From Hymenolepis diminuta (Eukaryota; Platyhelminthes; Cestoda; Cyclophyllidea; Hymenolepididae), in assembly GCA_900708905.1 (NCBI GenBank), contig CAADRB010000106.1:141431-205430 (forward strand): DNA of 64,000 nt, in the 5' to 3' direction. Position 1 is the stretch's first letter. Each line of letters begins with the position of its first letter. Below, in pieces: positions 30,501 through 39,010 of the stretch. The position numbers were made by a program, and so were the translations under genes. The notes beneath the pieces were generated by a model, which saw only the letters and a list, made by a program, of their open reading frames with translations, was not told the DNA's origin and ran no database searches.

Positions 30501-33500
30501 TTTCAAGACAAAATTAAAAAGGAAAATGACTGACTCCCAAAATTAAAAAAAAACAAATAACCAGATTATTATTAACATCCACTAAGTAATGTACATAAAG
30601 GAAATTTGGGGGTTCCACCGGTCTTCATTAGTGTTTCACTGGAAGCAGTTTAATATAAAAATAGATCCGCTTTGTAGTAATGCACTCCTTAATTAGCAGT
30701 TTGGAGGAAACTTTGTGCCAATTTTCGGCCAAAAACAAACAATTTAACAAGGTAAAAACGAAAGGGGTAGCTTATCTATTAGTGTGACGAAAATTATGGC
30801 GTAAAAGGGCGGCAACCGATAATAATCAGAGTTAAAACACGCTAAGTGAACGAAAATCTGGCCATCTAAACCACCAATCTAATATGTTTCTCAGAAAATG
30901 ATGCTACTTCCCTAAATAGTAGCAGGATTTTTTGGTAAATAAGCTTATCCATGATCTAAGGGGATAAGTACGAAACAAATGAAAGCTGTTGTTAGTAAAA
31001 CAAGAGAGGTCGATCGAGGTCCTTTTCAAGCGGGCAACCTTAAGCTGAGGGTGCATAACAAACCAGGTCTTAACTTAAGGGCCTGTAAATAAACTATCGG
31101 TTAGTACGCTCAATAGCTGTTTAAAATAATTCGAAAAAATATGCCCAATGTTTTAGAGTAGTATACACCGCATTTTATATGGTTAGCATGCACATCTAAA
31201 AAAGTAGGAATGAAAGAAATGACCAACAGTACTGGTTAAAACAGATTAAGAGAGGGATAGTAAAATAGAAGCTCCAAAAAGCTACTCCGGTACTCAAGAT
31301 CACTGATAGAAAATGCTTAAATTCAATAGTTTGAGTCTTAATGACTCCATAAACTAGGAAAAAAACCTTTGTAATCTGAATAAGGAAAAGAATGTATGAA
31401 TTTGAGAGGAAGGTGAAGATGAATTTCTCAAGAACTGACAAGCGTTGACGAAAAATGACAATTTTGAAGAAAGAGGTGACCAATGTAAAAAATTCAGACT
31501 GGAAATAAAACGAAAGAAAAATGGTATCTGTGACCACATCAATGATTCCTCAAACCAGAAAACAAATCTGGACTGAAATGAAACAAAAAATAAGAAATAT
31601 TATTTCTTACTGATTGTCAGGTAACTTAAATGGGTTAGTCAATCCTAGTCCCATGGATTTGTTAAATTTCTAATGCAACAGATAAGGAAATAATGGGATA
31701 GATTAATATATGGACAGAGATTCAAGAATGATAACTGTTTCGGTTACATTACTTGTTAACTTTCTATGCGGAAAATAACAGTAGTAAGAATCCCCTCACC
31801 GTTAATAACGTGTTGGGAGCGGGTAGATGAATGAGATTAAGGGGGTAGCAGTTGAAAAAGCCATAAAAATCATACCTAACGACGTTAGCGGTTGCTGCAC
31901 ACACGGGTTGGTAGGGTGTTTAACACGTAGTGACACTATTAAGGTAAAAGTGACGGTCAAATTCGTATGAGTATCGACTGTAACGGTCGAGGGACGAACG
32001 ACAACGCAAACATATACCGCCATCACCAATTTGTACCGGATTGATCAGCTGATCAGTAATTGATGAAGCGTATTAATGGATCGGTGGTATAATGATTTCG
32101 CACTAATATAATCAAATCCTATCAATATACAATTAGTAAATCGATTAATGATAATAAAAAAAAACAATAATCGAGATCGGGTTGCTATTATAACTCACGG
32201 TAAGTACAGTTTTACCACTTTTACCACGGCGCGTAGTTCATTGGAAAGGAGGAGGAAGGTAAACGTATATTGTTTTAGTAACTGGATTGCGAACTCTCGC
32301 TAGCTAATATTGGTAAACAAGTGAGTGAGAGGAAAGTTCCATTTTTCAAAATGAGCTTTATCATAAAAAGGACTTAAGAAAAGTAGGAATAACATAAAGT
32401 TTTATTTATTTATTTATAAGCTCAAGCCTTCAATTGGTAGTTAGTACATCGATCTAAACATGTACTTCTGCAATGATCAATCGCCATTTTTGCATTCGAC
32501 CAACTGGTCTCCAAACTCCATAGTGCATCAGTAAATTAGCCCGTTTTGAACTTGTAAACGTCAGGACATTTTTAAAGGGAGCTAATTTTCAATCAAACTG
32601 TATTATTTAAATGATTTAAAATAGTTCAAGCATTTAACACAATCTGATCATGAGAATTGGATAAGAATTAGCCACATCACTTCAAATCCTACCCACACAG
32701 ATATACAGCAAGCAGATTAACACTCTCATGCTTATCATGATCTGAACATAAAGAATGAGGAAAATTTGGCATGCTGTTGCCCCTAAACAAACTGACTGGA
32801 TACTTTTATAAGGATAGACAAATAGAAAAGGTGGCTAAGTAGAGGGGAGCAAAGGTGGGAGCGAAATAAGTGGGAAAAATAGATAAACAAATTATGAGTA
32901 GAGATGAGTAAAGGGACTAGGGAAAAGAAAGCGATTAAAGGTTGCTCCTAACTACAAACAATTTACCGGATGGTAAGCATCATATCAGCTAGACTGACAA
33001 CAACGGAAAATGATGCCCTACTCCCTTCAGAATGAAAATTCCATCTCTGATGCATTCGTGCAAGTTTTTACAGGATAAGCGATATTGCCGCCTCTAAACA
33101 AAGCTCAATTTGGATTATTTAATACAACCTGTGACTATAGTTAACAAATTATGAAGTGTGCAAAAGGCAATTAGACCCATGAAGTATTGAAGATCCAAAC
33201 AACGCAAAAATGGTCATGTTAAAGGAAATGGTAAGCGCATATCCGGCATAGATAAAAGAACAATTTAACCACAAACCAGGAAAAATAGGAAATCAAAAAT
33301 ATTGTAATACCTGAAAATAACAAACGATTCTTTTCCCAAAGATAAAATACCATTTAACTTCAAGGCAGATAAAGATAAAACAGCGCATTATAGCCATTGC
33401 TAATATAGTGATTATAGCATAGAAGGGAAGGAAAATTGAAATTAGGGCAAATCAAATCATTACTGATCAAAAACGAGCGTCAATGCTTTAGTGGAGGTGA

Positions 33501-36500
33501 CTTTTGGGAATTCATCAACCTTCCTGGTTAATAGTAGTCTTAAGGGAATTAAACTTCATGGTGGGAAGGAATCTAAATTCAGGATGCATTAAAAAGTCCA
33601 ATAAGGGTTTTGGATAGGGAAGTGGAAAAAAAGTCAGATCATCAAAAGTCTTACAAGATTTGACTTTTGGACTCGGATTGTATGGTTATTTAGTTCATTA
33701 CATTACATTCTAATACTTCAATGGTCCAATTCATGGGTGAAATTATGTTCGCGGATTTACTGAGCATTCTGTTAGTCATATAAGAGATTTCTTCTTAATA
33801 ATTTTTTTAAAATTCGTGAAATCATTTATTCCATGGCAAATGCTTTATGATGATTTCTTTCAATAGACTATTGAATTTGCACTCCCAATTTAATGTAGCA
33901 GGGAATACGAACAATTTAAAACACTGAATTTAAACCACAGTGCAAACGAACTTCCAATGATGCTGTGAATAGCAACCAAACTGAAAATACGTAAATTCAC
34001 ACATCAAAAATGATTCACACAGATATGAGGTACAGGTACAGAAGAGATAGTGAAGAGATATGAGTACGGAAACATTGATACGAAGGTCATTGTAAAGTAA
34101 GTAATAATAATTAATCAATGAGTGCTCATGACTAACATGAGGAACTTTCGCGTGAGGGAAGTAATGAGAGCCAATCTTTAGCATCAACTTACTACGCAAT
34201 AAATAATGGTAATCTCTGGCAAGATGAATTATGAAGCTGTATACGATCAAAACAATACCAGTCAAAAAGTCAGCACCAAACGATTTCGATCTACAGTTGT
34301 AAATCCTTCAGGAATGAGGAAATACTAACATTCATTTCTGATCCTGAAGGACTACAAATCGTAAATGCGTTTTAAAGAAAAAATTTAACGCGATTTCAAT
34401 TGCAAGTGGACTTATAATTAGCCAATAAAACCAGATAGCAGCAATGTGTAGACCACCATAAAAGCCAGACTTTTTCGGAAAAAAAATGTCAAAATATAAA
34501 CAAGAACAGGCCAAAACACGCTAATAGAAAACGCTCAATTATATAAACATCACTCAGTGCGAGAAAATTTAGGATATTCCAAAAAAATAAGTTATAAAAT
34601 CAATACAATTAAGCCTGCTTTGCTCACCCGATGAAAATGAGTTGATCCTTATTAGTTAACCAACTATCATGATGAAAACACAGTAAGAATCAAAAAGACG
34701 GCTTTATGCACTAACTACGATGTTGCTCTTGAAAAATCTAAAGTGGGTACTAACCAGTCGATCAAAGTGAACGGAAAAAAGGCGACCCAGTGGCAAATGT
34801 CCTCTAAAATTCTCAGAGAAACATCTTTCTGAAACAAGAAAATGGGAAAAATATCACAAATTATATTATAAACTAAAATACCTTTATTTTAACAAACCAT
34901 GGAAAAAAATTCTCCTAAATAAGCATTTGTGAAAGGCCGTTTCAGCAAGTATACAACCTGAAGTAACGAAAACATTAACCAAATCTTTAAATAAAGAAAA
35001 AAGGAATCTACAATCATCCTCAATTAGACATCTACCAAAACAACAATGTTGCTTAAAGAAACCAACGGTTACACCTAAACGATTCCTTTTCAAAGCAGCT
35101 CTCTTATCAAATACACCAGCAGTGACATTTTAACAAACTGAGCAAAAAATACAATAGCATAGCAACGAGAACAATCCGTTACAATAAAACGGTAAGACAA
35201 TAAGCTTTTTGAAAAGTAATTGGGTCAAAACGGGATGCCATCAATAACGAAAAAAGTAAGGAGTAAGTCGAACGGCTGTCAATAAATATTTATAACAAAA
35301 CACGCTTAAGCCCATTCTAGTTAGCTAACGTAAGAACGGGTTGAATGAAAAATACAACAAGACGTTTATTTGATTCACGTAAACATTTAAGATAGATATA
35401 TGAAGATAATAATAAATAAGCTGAAAAATATACTTAATTATAAACAAGTATAACAATAAATAGAAGACCAATGAGCACGAAAGACAATCAATAACTGATC
35501 GTTTGAAAGGCCAAAAAGTGGCTCAGGGAAAAAGAGCAAAAAGAGTATCAGTTTATGGGAAAAACATGGGACGAAACGTAAATATAACTATTGTTCGGCG
35601 TTATAAACATCGCAAAATAGAAAAGATACTAAGAATAAGCCGAACAATTGACATCAACTCAAGTAATCCAGTTTTTATAACATGGTGAAAGGTAAAAATA
35701 TTAAAGTGGGCGAAATTAAACAACAATGACAATATTGAAAATTAAAACGAGAAAAAAAATTTTATGGTTAGAACATCATTCTCAATTAAATAAAAGTATG
35801 TTTATAGACAAATCAATAGGAAGCCTAGAACTGTCATTTCCAGATAAACAAGAAAGGAAAAAAAACCGCTAAGGGTTATATAATCGAAGTATAGCTTATT
35901 TAAAAATAATCAGAACCCCGGCAAATACACCAGAATATATTTTAAAAGATGGTAACAGGGTAGGTAGGTAGGTTAAAGGTAGGTATAACTGGAACGTAAA
36001 CAAAAATCCGAGAAAATCTAAACATATGACAAAAATCGGGTAACGATTATATCGATTTTGCTAAGACAGTGATTGAACCATATAGTTATTTATAATCCAA
36101 ATGCGAATTTTCATTTTCGTTCACCTGATGAGAAATGGAAAGGGAAAAATAAATGTCCACAATCCAAAACTACAGAATAAACGATTTATGATAAATTGTT
36201 TTAATAGTGTGAACATCTAACGATGATAACGGGATACACCACACATTTACATCATATACATATACTAACTATCCAATGGCACTAAAATAGAAAAGTGAAA
36301 TTTAAGAGAGATAGTTAGAACATTTTCTAAATGAATTTATTATTTAAAAATCCAAACTAGTAAGCTTTAAAAAATAAGATCAAATGTACTTTTAAGCACT
36401 AAATGGCCCGGTCCTTGGTAAAATCCTAGTTCATTTTGCGTCACGAAATAAAAGTTTTTTTATTTTATTAAGAAACGTTCTATAAAAAGGTTCTTTTTTG

Positions 36501-37495
36501 CTGGGAAATAGCTTTAAAAATAGTTACTAAATAGGTGAATACTTACAATTTGGAAATCAACCCATGATGAGACATCGAAAAAGAGTTCGCCGCCGATTTG
36601 GGAGGGAATTTCGTTAGCAGGAATGAGATCAAATAGTTCCGAGGGGCTATCAATTAGCTGGAGATCAAAGGAAATATCATTGTAAATCGATGCGACAGTT
36701 TTATCCGAACCAAAACGTTGGAAAAATCCCTGTGGTCGGAGTGTCACAACGTATTCAATGTGATCTAAATAGTTGAGCTGGAATGTTTATCATAAAGGGA
36801 AAGATTAAATCTCACATTCAGGTGGATTAATAGTTTTTTAGTAGGAATCCAACCGCTACCACGACGGTCAATCACAATCAAGTGACGACAAGGATTTCTA
36901 GATATATTAAGAAAGCATATTTAATTTTACAGATGAAAGAAGTAATCAAGAATGGAATCCAAAACTGTGGGTGTTATCCCCTCATCGTGATTGTCGGAGA
37001 AAAATATCACCGGATTTTGATGGACATCCTGGGATCCTAAGAAAGCGTAAAACTAAAAGTATAATAAACCTGGTGACAAGACAAAATTTCTCTTCAGGTA
37101 ATTTGTAATATATTTTGCACAGGGACCAATGGGTAACTCATCCATTCAAATAATAAAATGATAATCGAACAGATTTTGGTGATTTCACATTTGTGCACCA
37201 AAGTTAGTCAACTTAAACTAGTTTAAGGCTGTATTTATCCGAACGGAATACAATAATGAAAGTGGGAATTAAATTATTTAAAGAAATATTTTTAACGAGC
37301 TCAAAAATGTAGGTGAATTTTTGTGCTTTGTACATTTTTATTTTATTTTAATTCCATTTGACTTTTTCAAAGTATGGAAACTGCTTCTTTTTATTTGGAT
37401 TCTGAATACTTTACTTTACATATAACCTCGTCGTAATCACCCTCTAAGAAGTTCTGTTGAGTTCTGACCAATTGAATGAGTAATATAATATACCC
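354..37495 (-). CDS. DBS/MCF2L-type Rho guanine-nucleotide exchange factor, N-terminal part (multi-exon)
   Basis: Model: complement of 37441-37495 (tentative), 36931-37036, 36816-36897, 36547-36777, 13158-13622, 3938-4373, 2422-2942 and 354-572. Each placed intron is GT-AG and the phases chain correctly (1, 2, 0, 0, 0, 1, 0). The protein begins inside a SEC14/CRAL-TRIO domain (PVIFFSD, LIVIDRRG, LRPQGFFQR, IGGELFFD), which is known to bind phospholipid and to restrain Dbl-family exchange factors. Spectrin-like helices follow, then a linker with NTYPIRPAHL, matching the TRPVQPVAP-like linker of vertebrate DBS. In the known family, the DH-PH module after this linker loads GTP onto Rho GTPases (Cdc42 and RhoA for vertebrate DBS) at membranes. 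Here those domains lie off the left edge, and the first coding exon was not found. MCF2, MCF2L and MCF2L2 are the vertebrate relatives, and I cannot say which is the strict orthologue. Introns range from 33 nt to 22.9 kb. Confidence 0.85.
573..2421 (-). other. Intron of the DBS-like gene (1,849 nt)
   Basis: This AT-rich sequence lies between a GTTAGT donor next to 2422 and a pyrimidine-rich acceptor next to 572. I see no convincing exon or recognised repeat. The open frame on the minus strand at 928-1263 is hydrophobic low-complexity translation with no family resemblance. Confidence 0.6.
2422..2942 (-). CDS. DBS-like RhoGEF exon: acidic insert and spectrin-like helices
   Basis: The exon has 521 nt, entering in phase 1 (the split codon gives Phe) and leaving in phase 0. 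The acceptor TTTATTTCAG and donor AAG|GTTAGT are clear. The first third is acidic and low in complexity (ECSDELNDFYGADEDESS). The rest is helical: LRKLEFLARTGLDKAVNQL, then NEARQWISKGTNL, then LCEETIKQLNAFLE. The last part aligns in order with the DBS segment around KWCDEGIYLLASQPVD and the following helix. The acidic insert is absent from the vertebrate proteins as I remember them. Confidence 0.8.
2943..3937 (-). other. Intron of the DBS-like gene (995 nt)
   Basis: Intron between the GTAAGT donor next to 3938 and the acceptor next to 2942. I found no coding signal or repeat I could identify. Confidence 0.6.
3938..4373 (-). CDS. DBS-like RhoGEF exon: central spectrin-like helices
   Basis: The exon has 436 nt, phase 0 in and phase 1 out. 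A strong TTTCTTTTCAG acceptor precedes LQPLLGVWQSLIESVSDYL, and the donor is GCAT|GTAAGT. A Ser/Thr/Asn-rich loop (FSGTSDTSDETD) precedes a helix with TIQARAKEAQASGVILLDE and IVELIARGENIRNEA. This matches the vertebrate segment in which a liganded helix precedes the DGEQLI...YAVDSIRP block. An ATG inside the exon (VVMEDNS) is an internal Met, because the frame stays open upstream to the acceptor. Confidence 0.8.
7111..8503 (+). mobile_element. Tc1/mariner element, defective, copy 1 (inverted relative to copy 2)
   Basis: This 1,393-bp element is bounded on the left by TA and a decayed terminal repeat (7111 onward, with GGTAACTAAGGTTAC). On the right it ends in GCACCCTG at 8503. The right flank reads TT where a TA duplication is expected. 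Positions 7154-8362 are identical, base for base, to the reverse complement of 25048-26256, but both ends differ from copy 2. It is antisense to the host gene, inside an intron. Both terminal repeats are more decayed than those of copy 2. Confidence 0.85.
7202..8267 (+). pseudogene. Mariner transposase remnant, copy 1
   Basis: Broken transposase reading in several frames. An N-terminal helix-turn-helix-like stretch occurs at 7250-7400 (TKAEQRSLEIASFLKV). The first catalytic region has SNEG where the family has SDE, so the Asp is Asn. The second catalytic Asp is present in QQDSAP (codon at 8047-8049) but in a different frame from the sequence on either side. The third lies in NSPDLYPLDY (codon at 8151-8153). 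Spacing between the second and third is close to the 34 residues of DD34D mariners, off by one base. Internal stops and frameshifts make it non-functional. Confidence 0.8.
8868..8965 (+). repeat. SINE-like 3' fragment
   Basis: Contains the tail motifs of the window's SINE-like family (AATTTCTCATCA, then a TTGGAAAACGCCTTCC stretch) without the tRNA-like head. It is a truncated or decayed copy. Confidence 0.35.
13158..13622 (-). CDS. DBS-like RhoGEF exon: end of SEC14 region and first spectrin-like segment
   Basis: The exon has 155 codons, phase 0 at both ends. The acceptor is strong (CTCTCTTTTCCTTCAG) and the donor AAG|GTACGT. EIESFQRGACDLGLEIQNF aligns with the TAIESFALMVKQTAQMLQ helix that follows the SEC14 domain in vertebrate DBS. 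LRNLQTLEDFESHFKKV at the end aligns with the CLQLRHFEQGF region. A basic coiled segment (LQRRRRQLQRRLSS) and an acidic loop (SNSEEEDVES) lie between. The exon is symmetrical, so skipping or circularisation would keep the frame. It is isolated between introns of 8.8 and 22.9 kb that carry the inverted mariner pair. Confidence 0.85.
13623..13736 (-). other. Possible alternative 5' coding extension with in-frame ATG
   Basis: The frame of the 13158-13622 exon remains open upstream past the splice acceptor to ATG at 13736-13734. This would give a basic start (MATMRATPARRRHGRRQQDS) joined directly to EIESF. If used as a first exon, it would make an isoform without the SEC14 domain. Vertebrate DBS/MCF2L genes have several promoters that produce such variants. 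The strong acceptor at 13623-13624 shows the spliced form is also available. Confidence 0.4.
13790..13980. promoter_or_regulatory. CpG-dense stretch, candidate internal promoter
   Basis: I count about 20 CpG dinucleotides in roughly 165 bases, with runs such as ACGCGCGCC. The surrounding intron is AT-rich and nearly CpG-free. The stretch lies just upstream, in minus sense, of the in-frame ATG at 13736. I see no defined promoter element, so this is a compositional inference only. Confidence 0.35.
14272..14497 (+). repeat. tRNA-derived SINE-like element
   Basis: This is the clearest copy of a dispersed family. The head has an A-box-like TAGCGTAGTGATC and a region like GCCAGAGGTCAATGAGG ahead of GATGCTCACCGG-type sequence, recalling a tRNA gene promoter. 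Shared body motifs are CATACCCAGTGACGTGGATG, ACCGCACTAGGTAATTCT and GGGGCTCCAGGGCACTCTCC. The tail ends in GGCGGGTTTGGGACGT. Other copies are listed at 21870, 27755, 43397, 43686, 53540 (minus) and 59925 (minus). The family name is unknown to me. Confidence 0.55.
19262..19515 (-). pseudogene. Coding-like relic, copy A (unidentified)
   Basis: The minus strand reads as protein with one stop. It begins CRRVCTGFMLKANSTACIY, continues ALGLLFQNGM, then a stop, then DTVEKTDIAWQMLQEVMNY and TWPWFTDGKTGNVTWR. The length of meaningful-looking translation is unusual for this intron. I do not recognise the family. A diverged copy lies about 600 bp downstream in the same orientation. Confidence 0.35.
19985..20115 (-). 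pseudogene. Coding-like relic, copy B
   Basis: A direct, diverged duplicate of part of the 19.3-kb relic. Shared DNA includes GGCAGTCGAGTT and CCTGTGCAAAC. In translation, CKRVCTG and, after a frameshift, LKTNSTA and CDTV recur. It is more decayed than copy A. Confidence 0.35.
20340..20460 (+). repeat. Possible SINE-like fragment
   Basis: A head-like segment (GATGCAGCAGCTAACGTGCT) resembles the head of the 53540 (minus) copy, but the body is too diverged to align with confidence. Confidence 0.25.
21870..21990 (+). repeat. SINE-like element, partial
   Basis: Shares GTTAGAGGTCGCGAGATCGA, close to the 43.4-kb copy (TTAGAGGTCATGAGATCGA), and GAGTAACGTGGA plus GGGTGACAGAA in the body. The head is incomplete. 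Confidence 0.4.
23805..23905 (+). repeat. SINE-like 3' fragment
   Basis: Contains GGATTTCTCATCACAGTGC followed by a TTGGAGAAGGCCCTA stretch, matching the tail of the family. No head is visible. Confidence 0.35.
24402..24713 (-). other. Open frame with two predicted membrane helices, unidentified
   Basis: A 103-codon frame with ATG at 24713. After a Cys-containing start (ATTCASNLLKYLK) there are two hydrophobic stretches (CALFLSSNAVFVGVSF and FAYLLLSISVSFVWLV). The start resembles the first helix of tetraspanins in layout only. No further tetraspanin exon (CCG loop, later helices) was seen downstream. It may be a chance frame, a relic, or the first exon of a nested gene. Confidence 0.15.
24918..26301 (-). 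mobile_element. Tc1/mariner element, defective, copy 2
   Basis: A complete 1,384-bp element flanked by TA on both sides (24916-24917 and 26302-26303). The terminal inverted repeats are recognisable: CAGGGTGTGTAAGGTATCTA at the low-coordinate end and CAGGGTGCGTAGGGTAACTG read inward from the other. The transposase runs on the minus strand, the same strand as the host gene. The interior 25048-26256 is identical to copy 1 (inverted), while the outer parts differ. Its termini and target duplications are better preserved than those of copy 1. Confidence 0.9.
25143..26211 (-). pseudogene. Mariner transposase remnant, copy 2
   Basis: Carries exactly the same lesions as copy 1: Asn in place of the first catalytic Asp, frameshifts around QQDSAP, and internal stops. 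NSPDLYPLDY is intact. Two elements with the same set of lesions cannot both be recent products of autonomous jumping. One was copied from, or corrected by, the other, or both were moved by an enzyme from elsewhere. Confidence 0.8.
27299..27385 (-). repeat. SINE-like head fragment
   Basis: The minus strand shows an A-box-like TATCGGCAAAGCAC and a good B-box-like AGGTTCGAGATCC, preceded by GAGGTCAC as in other family members. No body follows. Confidence 0.35.
27755..27965 (+). repeat. SINE-like element
   Basis: Shares the body AACCACACTAGGTAAGTCTG and the tail AATTCGAGTCTCTCACCA with the family. It ends in a GGTGTTAGAAGATGCCTTTC stretch corresponding to TGTTGGAAAGCGC in the 43.7-kb copy. Confidence 0.5.
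36547..36777 (-). CDS. DBS-like RhoGEF exon: C-terminal half of SEC14/CRAL-TRIO domain
   Basis: The exon has 77 codons, phase 0 at both ends. It reads VVTLRPQGFFQRFGSD, then FDLQLIDSPSELFDLI, then IPSQIGGELFFDVSSWVDF. This aligns through its whole length with vertebrate DBS, which has LVLRPTGFFQRTLSD, a VIMLSSVPDLHGYID-like segment and LTEDLGGTLDYCHSRW. It forms the second half of the lipid-binding fold. The donor ATT|GTAAGT opens the 22.9-kb intron. Confidence 0.85.
36778..36815 (-). other. 38-nt intron
   Basis: Starts GTGAGA and ends CATTCCAG. Removing it joins two SEC14 segments in phase 0. Introns this short are typical of some flatworm genes. Confidence 0.75.
36816..36897 (-). CDS. DBS-like RhoGEF exon: SEC14 core
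   Basis: The exon has 82 nt. It enters in phase 2, completing a Leu codon with one base, and leaves in phase 0. It reads NPCRHLIVIDRRGSGWIPTK, matching the FILVIDRRRDKWTSVK core of vertebrate DBS. The flanking introns are 33 and 38 nt, too short for an exon to hide in them. Confidence 0.85.
36898..36930 (-). other. 33-nt intron
   Basis: Starts GTAAAATT and ends ATATATCTAG. Its removal restores the frame across HL-NPCRH. Without removal, the protein would be interrupted by stops. Confidence 0.75.
36931..37036 (-). CDS. DBS-like RhoGEF exon: N-terminal SEC14 part
   Basis: The exon has 106 nt, phase 1 in and phase 2 out. The acceptor is TTTCTTAG. It reads DVHQNPVIFFSDNHDEG, then a helix TVLDSILDYFFHL. 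Vertebrate DBS has a G.PVITFPD core followed by a VMTYLTSIPS helix at this place, so order and spacing both fit. An alternative acceptor two codons downstream (CCCAG) cannot be excluded. Confidence 0.75.
37441..37495 (-). CDS. DBS-like RhoGEF exon, tentative first visible exon
   Basis: IQLVRTQQNFLEG ends with one base of a Gly codon at a GTGATT donor. This continues in phase into the next exon and resembles the IQDQLKKRFAYLSGG stretch that begins the SEC14 domain of vertebrate DBS. The 5' limit (37495, after AAAAG) is a guess, because the pyrimidine tract is poor and the open frame runs on to about 37530. No ATG lies in this frame, so a further upstream exon is required. Confidence 0.4.
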
Positions 37496-37866
37496 CTTTT
37501 GTAAACATATTACAGTGGTGTTGTCGTGTTAATGTAATTTCCTAGGTAATTTAAGGGTCGGTGTAGTATCCAACGGAGAAAAGAACACCATATCACACTT
37601 GCATTTTCATTTTCTGTGTTCATTATTATATAAAAATAATGCAATTCGATTATTTCAATTTTTATTCCGCTAATTGAACACAATATCCTAGGTAGAGGTT
37701 GGTTTTAAAAGTTCACTAGTTGTCGGCAATGAAATAAATGCATTTATAATTACACCATTATCAATCCTGAATGGTAAGAAGTAAGGGAGAAAAGTGAAGT
37801 AAAGTAGAATGCCGTTAAAATAGGGCGAAGGGAAATTGCAATGTCGTCATAGTCTATCTGGGCCGC

Positions 37867-38461
37867 ATCGGTCGATAGATGAAATATTTGGAATAAGTCA
37901 AGTCACTCATGCCATCAGACCAGTTCGGAGGTGGCAGACAAGCCACTCCCAATATAATAATTAATTAGTAATAAAAATTAAGTTTATACGTCCTAAAGAT
38001 GAGAAAATAATATTTTCCCCAAACAACTCTCATATTTTCAATTTAAGAGACCTTGACTTGAACAAAACAAATACTGGATACTGGTTAACGTCATGACCGA
38101 CCAAAGAGTTTGTCTCGAATCCCCAAGATGTATGTCCCATATTTCGATGGGAGTTGCTATAGCCAGCAGATGTCTGTCATCATCTAGCGACCAGAAATGA
38201 TTGACTGGTGATAATATCTCCACTACAGTGTCCACAGGCGGTCCCACCGTGTGTTTGCGTGCTTGCAAATAGATACCTAAATGATTGTCGATAATTACGC
38301 CAATCAACAGCGAGACATGACTGACGTCTAACGAAGAAATGTTTTGTATGTAAACCTAATTTACTTATAAGTAAATTGGGGGTGACTTGTCTGCCACCTC
38401 CGAACTGATCTGACGATATGAGTGACTTGACTTATCCCAAATATTTCATCTATCGACCGAT
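37867..38461. mobile_element. Fold-back (long terminal inverted repeat) element, 595 bp
   Basis: The arms 37867-37953 and 38375-38461 are 87 bp each and inverted. I count about 7 mismatches, giving roughly 92% identity. Each begins ATCGGTCGATAGATG and contains GTTCGGAGGTGGCAGACAAG. The 421-bp core holds one open frame. A perfect 20-bp palindrome covers 38358-38377 at the inner edge of the right arm. This layout fits a MITE or fold-back DNA transposon. I could not identify a target-site duplication with confidence. Confidence 0.7.
38038..38307 (-). other. Open frame inside the fold-back element, unidentified
   Basis: An 89-codon frame occupying most of the element's core. SPVNHFWSLDDDRHLLAIAT followed by IEIWDIHLGD recalls one blade of a WD40 propeller, but one blade-like match is weak evidence. 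It could be a captured host exon or a chance frame. It does not resemble any part of the DBS protein. Confidence 0.2.
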
Positions 38462-38956
38462 CAGCTTTATTATAAAGGTTTAAATAATGCCGTCTGAAAA
38501 TATGAATTAAGCGGGATTTGTATTTGCACTTCGACTGCCCATGAAAGACAGTTCGTCATATAAGGAGTTTAATGAATATGATACGTCTGATAGAAACGTG
38601 TTTGAGCCATGATCGCAAACAGGGATCAAGCATAGTGGGGCGTAAATGAATGATACTGGTAGAGCATAAAAAACCGTGTGATAGTGAGCAATGCCAGCAA
38701 ATACAGGGAGTCAAACGAACAATAGAATTCACTTCACCGGGACATTAAATGGCTACAGGAGCTCATGGTCATTATGTCATTATTTTTTTACGAATGCAAT
38801 TTTTATTTCTAGCGATAATACTCTATACTGGCCCTATATATTTTTCGTAAAGGCATTACCTATTTATCTTTCAGAAACTTCTTATATTCATCTTTCAAAG
38901 CATTTTGTAATAAAGTTTTGTGGACGGGAGCCACACAGAAGTGAAAAATGAATAAA

Positions 38957-39010
38957 TTAAGTCACTAATGTTGCCAGATCGGTGCGTTAGTGACCGGTAA
39001 GCGACTCCAA
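38957..39010 (+). repeat. Diverged arm related to the fold-back element
   Basis: AAGTCACTAATGTTGCCAGA and GCGACTCCAAT repeat the order of motifs in the 37867 arm (AAGTCACTCATGCCATCAGA and GCCACTCCCAAT), with about one third of the bases changed. GATAGATAGATCGG follows within 30 bp. It is probably a remnant of a second element. Confidence 0.4.

Larger units (their letters stand above)
13623..36546 (-). other. Very long intron of the DBS-like gene (22,924 nt)
   Basis: The donor is ATT|GTAAGT next to 36547 and the acceptor is at 13623-13624. The two flanking exons join in phase 0 and read DFQI-EIESF across the junction, as the family does, so no coding exon appears to be missing between them. 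It holds mariner copy 2, several SINE-like copies, a duplicated coding-like relic at 19.3 and 20.0 kb, and a two-helix open frame at 24.4-24.7 kb. From about 28.5 to 36.5 kb I see only AT-rich sequence with short chance frames. Confidence 0.75.

Noticed and set aside
31196..31537. 113-codon minus-strand hydrophobic frame in the long intron
   Set aside because: Phe/Leu/Ser-rich translation typical of AT-rich sequence, with no motif or homologue recognised.
33930..34265. 111-codon minus-strand frame
   Set aside because: Tyr/Leu/His-rich chance translation with no family features.
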